NCBI RefSeq assembly: GCF_000243155.2 | Contig: NC_018017.1 | Span: 2,046,001 to 2,110,000, forward strand | Source: Desulfitobacterium dehalogenans ATCC 51507 | GTDB taxonomy: Bacteria > Bacillota > Desulfitobacteriia > Desulfitobacteriales > Desulfitobacteriaceae | Direction of reading: 5' to 3' | Length of the DNA stretch: 64,000 nt | Shown: piece after piece, positions 1 to 8,830 of the stretch | Layout of the letters: each line of letters begins with the position of its first letter | Position numbering within the stretch: position 1 is the stretch's first letter | Notes under the pieces: model-generated | Seen by the model: only the letters and a program-made list of their open reading frames with translations | Databases searched by the model: none | What the model was told of the DNA's origin: nothing | Translations under genes and position numbers: made by a program

Positions 1-1
1 T

Positions 2-622
2 ATGGTTAAAGCTCAAATCGACGCAGTTTTCAGGGATATCCCGGTGCATGCCGTAAAAATAGGAATGGTGTCCAATCCGGAGATCATCGAACAAATCGCC
101 CTATCATTGAAAGAATGGAAGGCCTCCAATATTGTCGTCGATCCGGTAATGATCTCTAAAAGCGGTTACTCTCTTCTAAAACCGGAGGCTGTGGCAACTC
201 TGAAGCAGGAATTGATCCCCATGGCCCGGGTCATTACGCCTAACCTGCCTGAAGCCTGCTGCCTGCTGGATATTGAAGCCCTAGCTGAGGAGGGTATGGA
301 GCTTGCTGCTCGGGAGCTCCATCAATTAGGGCCAGATAGTGTTCTTATTAAAGGAGGACATTTAAAAGGAGCTGCCAACGACCTTCTTTTTGACGGAGAG
401 GATTTTTCCTGGTTTAAGGCACCCCATTTAAACCAAAAGCATACCCATGGCACCGGATGTACCCTTTCATCAGCCCTTGCGGCTCATTTAGCCTTGGGCT
501 ATGATCTAAAAACAACTGTACAAAAATCAAAAGATTATCTTTTTGGAGCCATCGAGCACGCCCTTCCCTTGGGGCATGGTGTTGGGCCGGTGCACCATTT
601 TTATCGAATAGCTTATCGGTAG
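2..622 (+). CDS. thiD: Hydroxymethylpyrimidine/phosphomethylpyrimidine kinase, 3' part
   Basis: ThiD phosphorylates HMP and then HMP-phosphate in the pyrimidine branch of thiamine synthesis, in the cytoplasm. The 206 visible residues match the family from about residue 60 on: a TPNLPEA segment near residue 80, an IKGGH strand near 116 and the C-terminal anion-hole/catalytic motif HGTGCTLSSA near 149. The family is about 265 residues long, so the gene almost certainly starts before the window and the ATG at base 2 is internal. A strong hairpin terminator follows 30 bases after the stop, so it is the last gene of its transcript. Confidence 0.9.
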   Translation: MVKAQIDAVFRDIPVHAVKIGMVSNPEIIEQIALSLKEWKASNIVVDPVMISKSGYSLLKPEAVATLKQELIPMARVITPNLPEACCLLDIEALAEEGMELAARELHQLGPDSVLIKGGHLKGAANDLLFDGEDFSWFKAPHLNQKHTHGTGCTLSSALAAHLALGYDLKTTVQKSKDYLFGAIEHALPLGHGVGPVHHFYRIAYR

Positions 623-650
623 ACTGGAAGGATCATCACCATAAAGCCTA

Positions 651-689
651 CAGACCAAAGTCCGATTTTGGACCGAGGTCTGTTTTTTA
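651..689 (+). terminator. Rho-independent terminator after thiD
   Basis: Inverted repeat CAGACC-AAAGTCC / GGAC-CGAGGTCTG around a short loop, followed by six T residues. Confidence 0.85.
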
Positions 690-772
690 TTGACTTGGTG
701 TTATCCGCTTTGTTTGCGGATAGAATAGGAGTGAATCCTTGATTTTATATTTCCGGTAGATGAGGTAAGCCA

Positions 773-1567
773 ATGCCTATAGTAACTCTCTCCGATGGAA
801 AGCTCCATTACTTGGATCGTGGAACAGGTAAGCCCCTTGTCTTTATTCATGGACTTGGAGCGAACCTGAGCTTCCATGACCCGCAAATTGAGTTTTTCAG
901 TCGGACTCACCGGGTCATTTGCCCTGAGTTACGGGGCAATGCCCGGTCCAGCAAACTCACCGGCCCTATCCACAAGATCCTGGACATCCAGTGTCAGGAT
1001 GTGGCAGCCTTAATGGAGCATTTGGGTATTGAGCGAAGCGTTTTGGCGGGCACGTCTTACGGCGGTGTCTTATGTTTTAACTTTGTTCTTCGTTATCCTG
1101 AGAAGGTTTCCGGGTTGATCATTGGGGATGCTCTGGGAGACACTCAAATAAGCAGCTTCAGGGAAGCTCTTCTTATGTTCGTGCAATACATAGGGCTATG
1201 GGGGCTTTACCTCCCCAAGCCCTTGCTGATTTCTATGGTGAAGCATCAATACAAACAATGGCCTTATGCACGGGACCATGTGGTGAACTTTGTCAGAGGT
1301 ATGCGACGGACAGAATTTCTGCTTCAGCTTTTGGCAATGAATCGAATTGATTTTTCTCCTTATCTTAAGCAAGTAAGTTGCCCTGCCTTGGGAATTGTAG
1401 GAGAGCAAAATAAAGTGGGGGTGGGCTGGATGAAAAGTGCTATGAAGGAAATTCCTCACTCTTCCCTGGAAATCGTTCCTCATTCCTTGGATCCTACGAA
1501 TCTGTGTCAGCCCGAACGATACAACTATTTAGTGAAAGAATTTCTGGAAAGACTGAACTATATATAA
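773..1567 (+). CDS. Alpha/beta hydrolase fold protein
   Basis: A 264-residue cytoplasmic protein with the alpha/beta hydrolase layout. The oxyanion-hole motif FIHGLGAN lies near residue 25. The nucleophile elbow GTSYGG puts the catalytic Ser at residue 95. A late PHSLDPTNLCQPERYN segment supplies the likely catalytic His near residue 237. The usual acidic residue after the sixth strand is read as Glu in GIVGEQN, where many relatives have Asp. No signal peptide is seen. The substrate cannot be told from sequence; members include esterases, lactonases and C-C hydrolases. It stands alone between a terminator and an ABC transporter gene about 200 bases downstream. Confidence 0.8.
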   Translation: MPIVTLSDGKLHYLDRGTGKPLVFIHGLGANLSFHDPQIEFFSRTHRVICPELRGNARSSKLTGPIHKILDIQCQDVAALMEHLGIERSVLAGTSYGGVLCFNFVLRYPEKVSGLIIGDALGDTQISSFREALLMFVQYIGLWGLYLPKPLLISMVKHQYKQWPYARDHVVNFVRGMRRTEFLLQLLAMNRIDFSPYLKQVSCPALGIVGEQNKVGVGWMKSAMKEIPHSSLEIVPHSLDPTNLCQPERYNYLVKEFLERLNYI

Positions 1568-1764
1568 ATGAGAGGGAAAGCTATCCATCTTCCTATGTCG
1601 TAATAAAATTATAGAATGATAACATTTATCATTTGGCTAGCGGAGATTTTTGTGCTAGGATAATTATGTCAGCGGTTTTGGAGGTTTATTGCCAGACCAG
1701 GGGAGCTGTACCAGGATTCTTTTCTAGATACGACAACGATTAGCAGAAAGAGTGGAGTTTCGAA

Positions 1765-3507
1765 GTGACTATTTTTAAGCGTTTTATCAGCTACTACAAG
1801 CCCTACCGAGTGCTTTTTTACACGGATATGCTGTGTGCAATCATCGTATCCGCCATTGATTTGTCCTTTCCCATGATTCTAAGCTATTTGATCAACAGGG
1901 TATTTACTCAGGGGCGGGAAGTTATTCTGGACACAATCCTTGCGGTGGGTATAGCCCTATTGGCTATGTACATCATCAAATATTTTTGTCAGTTTTTTAT
2001 CGTTTCCTACGGACATATCATGGGTGCAAAAATGGAAACGGATATGCGGCGGGATCTGTTCACCCATCTGCAGAAATTATCCTTCTCCTATTATGACAAA
2101 CGCAATACGGGAGAGCTTATGTCCCGGCTGGTTGCGGATTTATTCGATATCTCGGAGTTAGCTCACCACGGACCCGAGAATCTCTTTATATCGATTTTAA
2201 AAATTGTCGGTTCCTTTGTTATCTTAATGACCCTTAATGTCCAAATGACTCTTGCACTCTCGATTGTAACCCTTATTATTATTGTTTTCAGCCTCTATAA
2301 AAATAAAGTAATGCAGCCCATCTTCAGTGATAACCGTGTCAAAATCGCCAAGGTGAATTCCAGTGTTCAAGATAGTCTGGCGGGAATTCGGGTGGTCCAA
2401 TCCTTTGCCAATGAGGGGATCGAGAAGAAGAAATTTGCCCGAAGCAATGAAGCTTTCCTCGAATCGAAAACAGGAGCCTATAAGGTCATGGGCGGGTTCC
2501 ACGCCTGGAACTCCTTCTTTGAAGGGCTGCTCTACATCGTGGTGGTCGTCACAGGGGGCATTCATATTGCCAACGGGACCTTAAGGGCTTCTGATCTGGC
2601 GGTGTATATTCTTTACATCAATATCTTTATTAATCCGATTGATGTTTTGATCAACTTTACGGAGCAATTCCAGAAGGGTTACGCGGGCTTTAAGCGCTTT
2701 GTAGAGGTTCTGGAGACCCACCCGGATATTAAAGATGAACCTGGGGCAAGACCTTTAACCCAGGTCAAAGGGGATATTGAGTATCAGAATGTCTCCTTCC
2801 GCTATGATGAGGAGGAATCCCATGTTCTCAATCAGGTCAGTCTGAAGATCAAAGCAGGTGAAACCATTGCCTTGGTAGGTCCTTCCGGCGGTGGGAAAAC
2901 CACTCTGTGTTCCTTATTGCCGAGATTTTACGAAGTGACTTCCGGAACCATAACCATCGATGGTCAGGATATTCGTAAGGTGAATCTGGCCTCCCTGCGC
3001 AATGCCATCGGGGTAGTCCAACAGGATGTTTACCTGTTTGATGGAAGCATTAAGCAAAATATCGCCTATGGTAAAGCGGGAGCCACCGATGAAGAAATCA
3101 TTGAGGCAGCGAAAAAGGCCAATATCCATGAGTTTATTACATCTCTTGAAGAGGGTTATGACACCTATGTCGGTGAGCGGGGAGTAAGACTTTCCGGCGG
3201 TCAAAAACAGCGACTGTCCATTGCCCGGGTTTTCTTAAAGAATCCTCCCGTCTTGATACTGGATGAAGCCACCTCAGCCTTGGATAATGAGAGTGAACGC
3301 TATATTCAAAAATCTCTGGAGGAGCTGGCTCAGAACCGGACCACGATTGTTATTGCTCACCGTTTAAGCACGATTCGCAATGCCGATGAAATTATCGTAA
3401 TCACAGATGAGGGAATTAAAGAAAGAGGAAATCACCAGGAACTCCTAGAAATAGATGGAATATATAGCCATTACTACAGAATGCAATTTGAGGGATTGGA
3501 AGAATGA
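1765..3507 (+). CDS. ABC transporter, fused membrane and ATPase domains (MsbA/LmrA type)
   Basis: A 580-residue half-transporter expected to work as a homodimer in the cytoplasmic membrane, exporting lipid or drug-like substrates. Residues 1-310 carry six membrane segments of the exporter fold. The ATPase half has Walker A GPSGGGKTT near residue 372, signature LSGGQ near 476, Walker B VLILDEATSALD near 497 and the H-loop IAHRLST near 532, all intact. The start is GTG at 1765 behind a modest GGAG. It is not paired with a second half-transporter gene, so homodimer is more likely than heterodimer. The substrate is unknown. Confidence 0.88.
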   Translation: MTIFKRFISYYKPYRVLFYTDMLCAIIVSAIDLSFPMILSYLINRVFTQGREVILDTILAVGIALLAMYIIKYFCQFFIVSYGHIMGAKMETDMRRDLFTHLQKLSFSYYDKRNTGELMSRLVADLFDISELAHHGPENLFISILKIVGSFVILMTLNVQMTLALSIVTLIIIVFSLYKNKVMQPIFSDNRVKIAKVNSSVQDSLAGIRVVQSFANEGIEKKKFARSNEAFLESKTGAYKVMGGFHAWNSFFEGLLYIVVVVTGGIHIANGTLRASDLAVYILYINIFINPIDVLINFTEQFQKGYAGFKRFVEVLETHPDIKDEPGARPLTQVKGDIEYQNVSFRYDEEESHVLNQVSLKIKAGETIALVGPSGGGKTTLCSLLPRFYEVTSGTITIDGQDIRKVNLASLRNAIGVVQQDVYLFDGSIKQNIAYGKAGATDEEIIEAAKKANIHEFITSLEEGYDTYVGERGVRLSGGQKQRLSIARVFLKNPPVLILDEATSALDNESERYIQKSLEELAQNRTTIVIAHRLSTIRNADEIIVITDEGIKERGNHQELLEIDGIYSHYYRMQFEGLEE

Positions 3508-3536
3508 TTCCTCTGCACGATGTTTGCTCGGGTCGT

Positions 3537-3716
3537 GTAGCTTTACGCACAACGCTCACTCCATAGCTCCAGGGCTAGTCAACTCGCTTTCTTAACAGTC
3601 GAGCCAAACCCCTGGGTAGTACCTGATGTGAACCGGTGGCTCGTCTAAGTTAAGAAAGCCTCGCTGACCTAGACCGCCCCTCCGCTAAATTCGTTCGCTC
3701 TTGTGCGTAAAGCTAC
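3537..3716. repeat. 180-bp inverted-repeat element with 16-bp perfect ends
   Basis: GTAGCTTTACGCACAA at 3537-3552 is repeated as its exact reverse complement at 3701-3716. Inside, CTTTCTTAAC (3587-3596) pairs with GTTAAGAAAG (3649-3658), and GAGCCA (3601-3606) pairs with TGGCTC (3637-3642), giving a nested long fold. No reading frame of note lies in it and no flanking target duplication is evident. It fills most of the 311-base gap between two same-strand genes. It could be a structured RNA, a MITE-like element or an extended terminator/attenuator. Confidence 0.7.
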
Positions 3717-3818
3717 GCTTGGAGGTCTTTTTAGCACTTCTTTTTTTCAGAGTGGAAATTAGTTATTGCAGCTGAAGCAAAGTTTAAACTAAAAAAATAA
3801 GAGAGCGGGGAATATAAG

Positions 3819-4940
3819 ATGGAAGATATCGGAGGAGAGCAGCGGTATGACCAATCTCCAGTCAAGAAGCTTGCCATTTTAACAGGGGGCGGAGACTGCC
3901 CTGGGTTGAATGCGGTGATTCGTGCCGCTGTAAAAACAGCTTGCCATCGTGGCATAGAGGTTGTGGGGATTCAGGATGGTTTTCGGGGGGCTGTGGAAGG
4001 GGATTTCCGCCCCTTAGGACCTAAGGACGTCTCCGGTATTTTACCCCGGGGAGGAACTATTTTGGGAACCACCAACCGGGATAATCCTTTTGCCTATCCC
4101 ACACGGGTCGGAGAAGAGCGGCAGACCCAGGATCGTTCCGATGAAGTGATGGAGAGGTTTAAAGCGGAAGGAATTGATGCCCTCATCGCTATCGGAGGAG
4201 ACGGAAGCTTAAGTATCGCTTTGGAGTTTGCCAAAAAAGGGCTTAATGTGGTAGGTGTTCCCAAAACCATCGACAATGATCTGATGTGCACGGATTTGAC
4301 CTTCGGCTTTCAGACCGCTGTGGCCACTGCACAGGATGCTTTGGACCGGCTCCATACGACAGCCGAATCTCACCATCGCATCATGATTTTAGAGGTCATG
4401 GGACGATATGCCGGTTGGATCGCTCTCTATGCCGGGGTGGCAGGGGGAGCGGATGTCATCTTAATTCCGGAAATTCCTTATCAGCTTGAGAGTATCGCCA
4501 AAGCTGTCCAGGGACGAGCCCGTCTGGGGAAACACTTCAGCATCATTGTAGTGGCTGAAGGTGCGAAACCTCACGGGGGAGAAATGGTTGTGGAACGCAC
4601 TATGCCAGGGAGAACGGATCCTATTAAATTGGGTGGAATCGGGGCAAAGCTGGCAGCGGATTTAGAGAAGATCACCGATATGGAGACCCGGGTAACTGTG
4701 CTGGGGCATTTGCAGCGGGGAGGTTCTCCCATCGCTGTGGATCGGGTTCTGTCCACACGCTATGGGGTGGCTGCCGTCGAAGCCGCTTTGGATGGTGATT
4801 TTGGCATGATGGTGGCATTGCAGGGACAAGATATCGTTAGAGTGCCTATGGCAGAAGCCGTTCATAAGCTCAAGAAGGTGGAGATTGACGACCCTGTCTT
4901 AAAAGCTGCACGAAGCATGGGTATCGAATTTGGCGATTAA
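3819..4940 (+). CDS. pfkA: 6-phosphofructokinase
   Basis: Phosphorylates fructose 6-phosphate to the 1,6-bisphosphate in glycolysis. Motifs are complete: GGGDCPGLNAVIRA near residue 24, IGGDGSL near 126, PKTIDND near 148, MGRYAGW and HLQRGGSP. The Gly in GGDG is the form found in ATP-dependent enzymes, while the Lys in PKTIDND is shared with pyrophosphate-dependent ones. This combination marks the mixed (group III) PFKs; ATP use is the likelier reading. At 373 residues it is longer than PfkA of E. coli (320). Odd point: the best Shine-Dalgarno (GGAGGAG, 3831-3837) precedes an ATG at 3847 that is out of frame, so the 3819 start rests on the open frame and a weaker GCGGGG upstream. Confidence 0.9.
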   Translation: MEDIGGEQRYDQSPVKKLAILTGGGDCPGLNAVIRAAVKTACHRGIEVVGIQDGFRGAVEGDFRPLGPKDVSGILPRGGTILGTTNRDNPFAYPTRVGEERQTQDRSDEVMERFKAEGIDALIAIGGDGSLSIALEFAKKGLNVVGVPKTIDNDLMCTDLTFGFQTAVATAQDALDRLHTTAESHHRIMILEVMGRYAGWIALYAGVAGGADVILIPEIPYQLESIAKAVQGRARLGKHFSIIVVAEGAKPHGGEMVVERTMPGRTDPIKLGGIGAKLAADLEKITDMETRVTVLGHLQRGGSPIAVDRVLSTRYGVAAVEAALDGDFGMMVALQGQDIVRVPMAEAVHKLKKVEIDDPVLKAARSMGIEFGD

Positions 4941-4999
4941 AGCTAGTCGGGAATTTAGGTTAGAGAGATCTATTGCAGGTATTTAATGGAGGGATTGGC

Positions 5000-5473
5000 T
5001 TGACCACAGTGGCATTGATCATTGCCATTCTGCTGTTTATCCTAGGTTTATTAGGCACTGTTCTGCCCATTTTGCCGGGGGCTATTCTCATTTACGGCGG
5101 CATGTTGATTTATGGGCTGATGACAGGATTTGCAACCCTGGATTTTAGCTTCTACTTTATCCAGGGTCTCGTCTTTGCTTTTATATTTCTGGTGGATTAT
5201 CTGGCTACTGCCGCAGGAACACGCCGCTTTGGCGGAAGCAAGCAAGCAGGCTGGGGAGCAGCCGCGGGGATGATTGTCGGGCTCTTTTTTGGTCCCCTGG
5301 GAATCCTTGTCGGACCTTTTTTGGGTGCTGTGGGGGCGGAATTGCTGCGTAAAACAGAGTTTAACCAGGCAATCCGCGTAGGCTTTGGTACCTTAGTAGG
5401 ACTCCTGGGAGGAACAATCATCAAGCTTGGTGTGGAAATCCTCATGATCATTTACTTCTTTATTAAAATTTAA
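5000..5473 (+). CDS. DUF456 family membrane protein
   Basis: A small, very hydrophobic protein of about 157 residues with four or five membrane segments and glycine-rich turns (VLPILPGAILIYGG, FFGPLGILVGPFLGA) typical of DUF456. I prefer the TTG at 5000 because GGAGGG (4988-4993) sits at the right distance; an in-frame TTG at 4973 lacks such a site. Function unknown. It follows pfkA by about 60 bases without a terminator between them, so it may be co-transcribed. A terminator follows directly. Confidence 0.8.
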   Translation: MTTVALIIAILLFILGLLGTVLPILPGAILIYGGMLIYGLMTGFATLDFSFYFIQGLVFAFIFLVDYLATAAGTRRFGGSKQAGWGAAAGMIVGLFFGPLGILVGPFLGAVGAELLRKTEFNQAIRVGFGTLVGLLGGTIIKLGVEILMIIYFFIKI

Positions 5474-5481
5474 GGGTAAAG

Positions 5482-5507
5482 TCCGGCCAGCTGAGGCCGG
5501 ATTTTTA
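5482..5507 (+). terminator. Terminator after the DUF456 gene
   Basis: Hairpin CCGGCC-AGCTGA-GGCCGG followed by ATTTTTAA. Confidence 0.85.
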
Positions 5508-5578
5508 ATGGTCCAAAGGCTCAAAAACGGTAGCTTTAATGACCTGGAAGGTAAAAGTTAATAATTGTCAAAGATAAA

Positions 5579-5595
5579 GGTCAAATATGGTCAGA
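5579..5595 (+). promoter_or_regulatory. CtsR-like heat-shock operator
   Basis: Two heptads GGTCAAA and GGTCAGA are separated by three bases (TAT), the layout known for CtsR boxes (RGTCAAA-NAN-RGTCAAA), with one mismatch in the second heptad. A further GGTCAGA lies at 5646. The site precedes an Hsp20 remnant and a DnaJ-like gene, which fits a stress regulon. No ctsR gene is in the window. Confidence 0.5.
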
Positions 5596-5700
5596 AATCA
5601 ATATTGAAGTTTTTGGGTAAAAAGTTTACACTAATATCAGAGAAGGTCAGAAACGTATATGCAGAGGTGTCTTCTATGTAAAATTTAATTTCCGTGCCAC

Positions 5701-5825
5701 GAGTCATTTCCTTTACCAGAGTTAAAGAAGAAGAGATTAAAGCCAAATATGAAGATGGGGTACTCCAGGTAACCCTGCCCAAAATGGAAACATCTGCACC
5801 GAAGAAACATCAAAATCGACATTGA
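5701..5825 (+). pseudogene. Hsp20 small heat-shock protein remnant
   Basis: The frame from 5712 reads VKEEEIKAKYEDGVLQVTLPK and ends at TGA 5823-5825. This is the characteristic last strand region of the alpha-crystallin domain of Hsp20. Just upstream, SFPLPE appears in another frame, so at least one frameshift separates the two parts. The N-terminal two thirds of the domain are not recognisable. It sits between a CtsR-like box and a DnaJ-like gene, as an intact hsp20 commonly would. No start codon serves the fragment, so it is probably dead. Confidence 0.6.
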
Positions 5826-5937
5826 CTAAGGGAGGACGCACAGTTCCCCTTTTCACCATATTATGGAGTGAACACCCGCTGATGAATACCCAAGGAAAGA
5901 AACTATTAAACTAGGGAATGAAGGGAGGGGATGTCCT

Positions 5938-6864
5938 TTGCAATATAAGGATTATTATCAAATTCTTGGTGTGGAGAAAAAGGCAACTCTCGAGGAAGTC
6001 AAAAAGGCTTATCGAAAGCTCACCAAAAAGTATCACCCGGATATTAATCCGGGCAATAAGGAAGCTGAAGAAAAGTATAAAGAGATCAATGAAGCCTACG
6101 AAGTCCTCGGAGATCCTGAAAAACGAAAGAAATATGATAGCTTTGGCAATGAATTCAACTACCAGAACGGCTATAATTTTGACCCCTCCCAATTTGGATT
6201 CGGGAATGGTCAGTTTGAATTCAAGACCACTGGAGGAGGCAATTACAGCGATTTCTTCAACCTCTTCTTTGGAGAAGGGGGCTTGGATTTAGGTAACCTC
6301 TTTGGTCAAAAAGATCCCCGATTCCGGGGAACACGTTCCCAGTTTGTTTATCCAGGAGAGGATGTTGAGTCGGAATTGCGCATTACCCTGGAAGAAGGCT
6401 TTCAAGGCGCCGAAAAACAGATATCCCTGAGAGGCAGGACCGAGCAGAAAAGTCTCTCAGTGAAAATTCCCAAGGGGATCAAAGAAGGAGAAAAGATTCG
6501 GCTCAAAGGACAAGGTGAACAAGGGGTTAATGGGGGAGAGAATGGAGATTTATATCTAACCCTTCGTTTTCATCCTCATAGTCATTATTCTCTGGAAGGG
6601 ATTAATCTCACCACAACCGTTGATATTCTCCCTTGGGATGCAGCCTTAGGGTCCGAAGTTACGGTGAAAACCCTGGACTCTACAATCAAAGTCAGAATAC
6701 CTTCCGGGATACAAACGGATAATAAGATTCGTGTCGCCGGAAAAGGGTATATCGATCGGAACGAGACGCGGGGGGACCTCTATATTAAAGTGCGAATAAT
6801 TAACCCAAGCTCCATTAGTCCCGAAATGAAGAGCCTGTTTGAAAAGTTAAAGGATCTATCCTAG
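5938..6864 (+). CDS. CbpA-type DnaJ co-chaperone
   Basis: A 308-residue Hsp40. The J domain (about residues 1-70) holds the HPD motif in YHPDINPG that triggers DnaK ATPase. A Gly/Phe-rich linker follows ([15 protein letters not shown]), then the two beta-barrel substrate-binding C-terminal domains from about residue 135. There is no Cys-rich zinc finger, so it is class B (CbpA type), not DnaJ proper. It starts with TTG at 5938 behind AGGGAGGGG. It probably shares the stress-controlled transcript of the broken hsp20 upstream. Confidence 0.88.
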   Translation: MQYKDYYQILGVEKKATLEEVKKAYRKLTKKYHPDINPGNKEAEEKYKEINEAYEVLGDPEKRKKYDSFGNEFNYQNGYNFDPSQFGFGNGQFEFKTTGGGNYSDFFNLFFGEGGLDLGNLFGQKDPRFRGTRSQFVYPGEDVESELRITLEEGFQGAEKQISLRGRTEQKSLSVKIPKGIKEGEKIRLKGQGEQGVNGGENGDLYLTLRFHPHSHYSLEGINLTTTVDILPWDAALGSEVTVKTLDSTIKVRIPSGIQTDNKIRVAGKGYIDRNETRGDLYIKVRIINPSSISPEMKSLFEKLKDLS

Positions 6865-6885
6865 GAGCAATAATCGGTGATGTTC

Positions 6886-8721
6886 TTACTGGATATAATT
6901 AATAGGCGTATCCTCTTTAATTCCGTAGCACTGTTTCATAAAGTAGGGCATATCATTCCAATTCCCTAGATTATAACCATAATAACTTGGAGGCACCTTT
7001 TTCAGGAGGAGCTCTCCTTTTTTTTCTCCCTCATGATATTGTTTTATGGCCTCCAGATTATAGTTCTGCGGAATGGAAGCTTGATAGTAGCCGTGAAGAG
7101 TAGTGCCGAAAACCATAACAGAAATAAGGCAGAAAAACACACCCAAACCGACTTGAATAAGCTTTATCCCGCTCCCGGAACCTTCTTCTCTAAACATTGA
7201 GTAGAGATAATGAATAAGTGCAAGGCCAAAGATCACACCTCCGGCAAGGGCGGGGAGTTTCTCCTGAAGGCTTAAGGTCAAGAAAAAGAAAGCCAGAGAT
7301 AAGTAAAGGGTATTCCGACGGAAAGCCAGGACTGAATAGAAGATAAAGACACTGAATAAGAGCAGTGAAGGAAACATGACCTTATAGGTTGCTGCAAATC
7401 GGGCATCCACAACGATCAGCATGATTTGAGCCCCTAGGGCATTGATGGTGTTGAAGAGCAGAAAAGGGTAATCCTTTTTTATCAGCATGATAACCGAGAT
7501 ATAGACTAAGGCAGAGAAATAGAGAAAAACAAAGGCAATAATACTTAACCCGTAAAAAGAATGAAGATTTTCATGAGTAAGATCAAAAGGAATCTTCTTG
7601 TACAAAAGAAGGTAGATATATCCGGTCAGGGCCGCGCATAAAAGAATGGCAATGGAGCGATTGAAGATGCGTTGTTTTCGACACATGGGTTCGCAATACC
7701 ATGTCTCCGCTGAAAAGTGTTTTTCTTGAGCAGAAGAAGTTTCAGACCGGAATTCAGATCCGGCGGTTCTTGACCATTCTGAAGAGGAGAGAGTCGCAGC
7801 TACGGATGGGGGGTCACCGGCTGGGGAGCCGGGACGGGAAAAGGCAAAAAGCCAAAAGATACAGCTAAGGCTGATGAGCATTACAAAGGGAGCCGCAGGT
7901 AAAGAGAAAATATTCGTCTTGATTAGTTCGGTTATGACATCTGTAAGAACTACCTCATTACCGGCAGTCCTTTCCCAGACTAAACGCTTTAAAGAACCGT
8001 AGCTGACCAGTATATACCCTAAGAACATGACTCCATAGAGGGGAAGAAACGTTCTAAAGGGCAGCTTTCTGCGGATAAAGGAAAGATAAACAGAGATCAT
8101 GACAGTAAAGCCGATTCCGATCATTCCTACCTGCTGAGTGGAGGAGCCGACAAAGAAGGCCAGAGCAATAAGCAATAACTTTTTACTTAGGCTTCTGGAA
8201 CCTATCCGGGTGTAGAGCAGATAAGCATATAATAGAACAAGGGCCATGGGATAGAGATAATTAAAAGCACAGGCAGCATAATAAATTGTTATATGGGCAA
8301 TTTTTAGGGGCAAAAAGAGAAAGAATAAGACAGCGCAGAGCAGGGCAATCCAGAGGGAAGGATTGTCCTTTTTCTTATGGAGAGAGGATTCGGAGAAGGT
8401 GGCCATTTTGGCCAGGATATAGACTACCGACATGAGTATAAGGGGATTGAGGATACGGAAAAACTCGATTTGCGGTTTAAGAGCCAAGACCATTGCTCCG
8501 CCGATCCAGACCCGTCCATTGGAATTCAATTCATCAAGCAGAGCTTCTGGAAGGTAATTCAGCCCGTATTGAGCATCCCGGCTGTAGTATAAATCATCGG
8601 CATAAAGGAAAATGTAACGATGAATCCAGAGCATGGCGAAAAGAAAGACCAGGAGAATCAGCCAGTCTCTCTTTGAACATCTGGAACTGGATTTTAGATA
8701 AGCATATAGATTCTTAAACAA
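6886..8721 (-). CDS. Polytopic membrane protein, DUF6056/GtrII-like
   Basis: A 611-residue protein with about a dozen membrane segments. The N-terminus has the short acidic motif YADDLYYS right after the first membrane helix, as in DUF6056 and other GT-C-like glycosyltransferases. It is divergent from and adjacent to gtrB- and gtrA-like genes, so a role in moving a sugar from a lipid carrier to a cell-surface acceptor is a fair inference. Residues of about 295-345 form an unusually polar, Ser/Gly/Pro-rich stretch between membrane helices. The start is TTG at 8721 behind GGAGTGAT. Family name given with moderate confidence. Confidence 0.65.
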   Translation of the reverse strand: MFKNLYAYLKSSSRCSKRDWLILLVFLFAMLWIHRYIFLYADDLYYSRDAQYGLNYLPEALLDELNSNGRVWIGGAMVLALKPQIEFFRILNPLILMSVVYILAKMATFSESSLHKKKDNPSLWIALLCAVLFFLFLPLKIAHITIYYAACAFNYLYPMALVLLYAYLLYTRIGSRSLSKKLLLIALAFFVGSSTQQVGMIGIGFTVMISVYLSFIRRKLPFRTFLPLYGVMFLGYILVSYGSLKRLVWERTAGNEVVLTDVITELIKTNIFSLPAAPFVMLISLSCIFWLFAFSRPGSPAGDPPSVAATLSSSEWSRTAGSEFRSETSSAQEKHFSAETWYCEPMCRKQRIFNRSIAILLCAALTGYIYLLLYKKIPFDLTHENLHSFYGLSIIAFVFLYFSALVYISVIMLIKKDYPFLLFNTINALGAQIMLIVVDARFAATYKVMFPSLLLFSVFIFYSVLAFRRNTLYLSLAFFFLTLSLQEKLPALAGGVIFGLALIHYLYSMFREEGSGSGIKLIQVGLGVFFCLISVMVFGTTLHGYYQASIPQNYNLEAIKQYHEGEKKGELLLKKVPPSYYGYNLGNWNDMPYFMKQCYGIKEDTPINYIQ

Positions 8722-8830
8722 GATATCACTCCAATGAAGGCTGTTGTTTAAAAAAGCAGGTAATACGTCAATAATTTAATTAGAATAATTTTCAACCTGT
8801 TTTATATGATTGTTTTTTGGGGGCAGTTCA

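Noticed and set aside
5911-6292. Open frames on both strands over the DnaJ-like gene
   Set aside because: Shadows of the J-domain coding sequence, whose family match is unambiguous.
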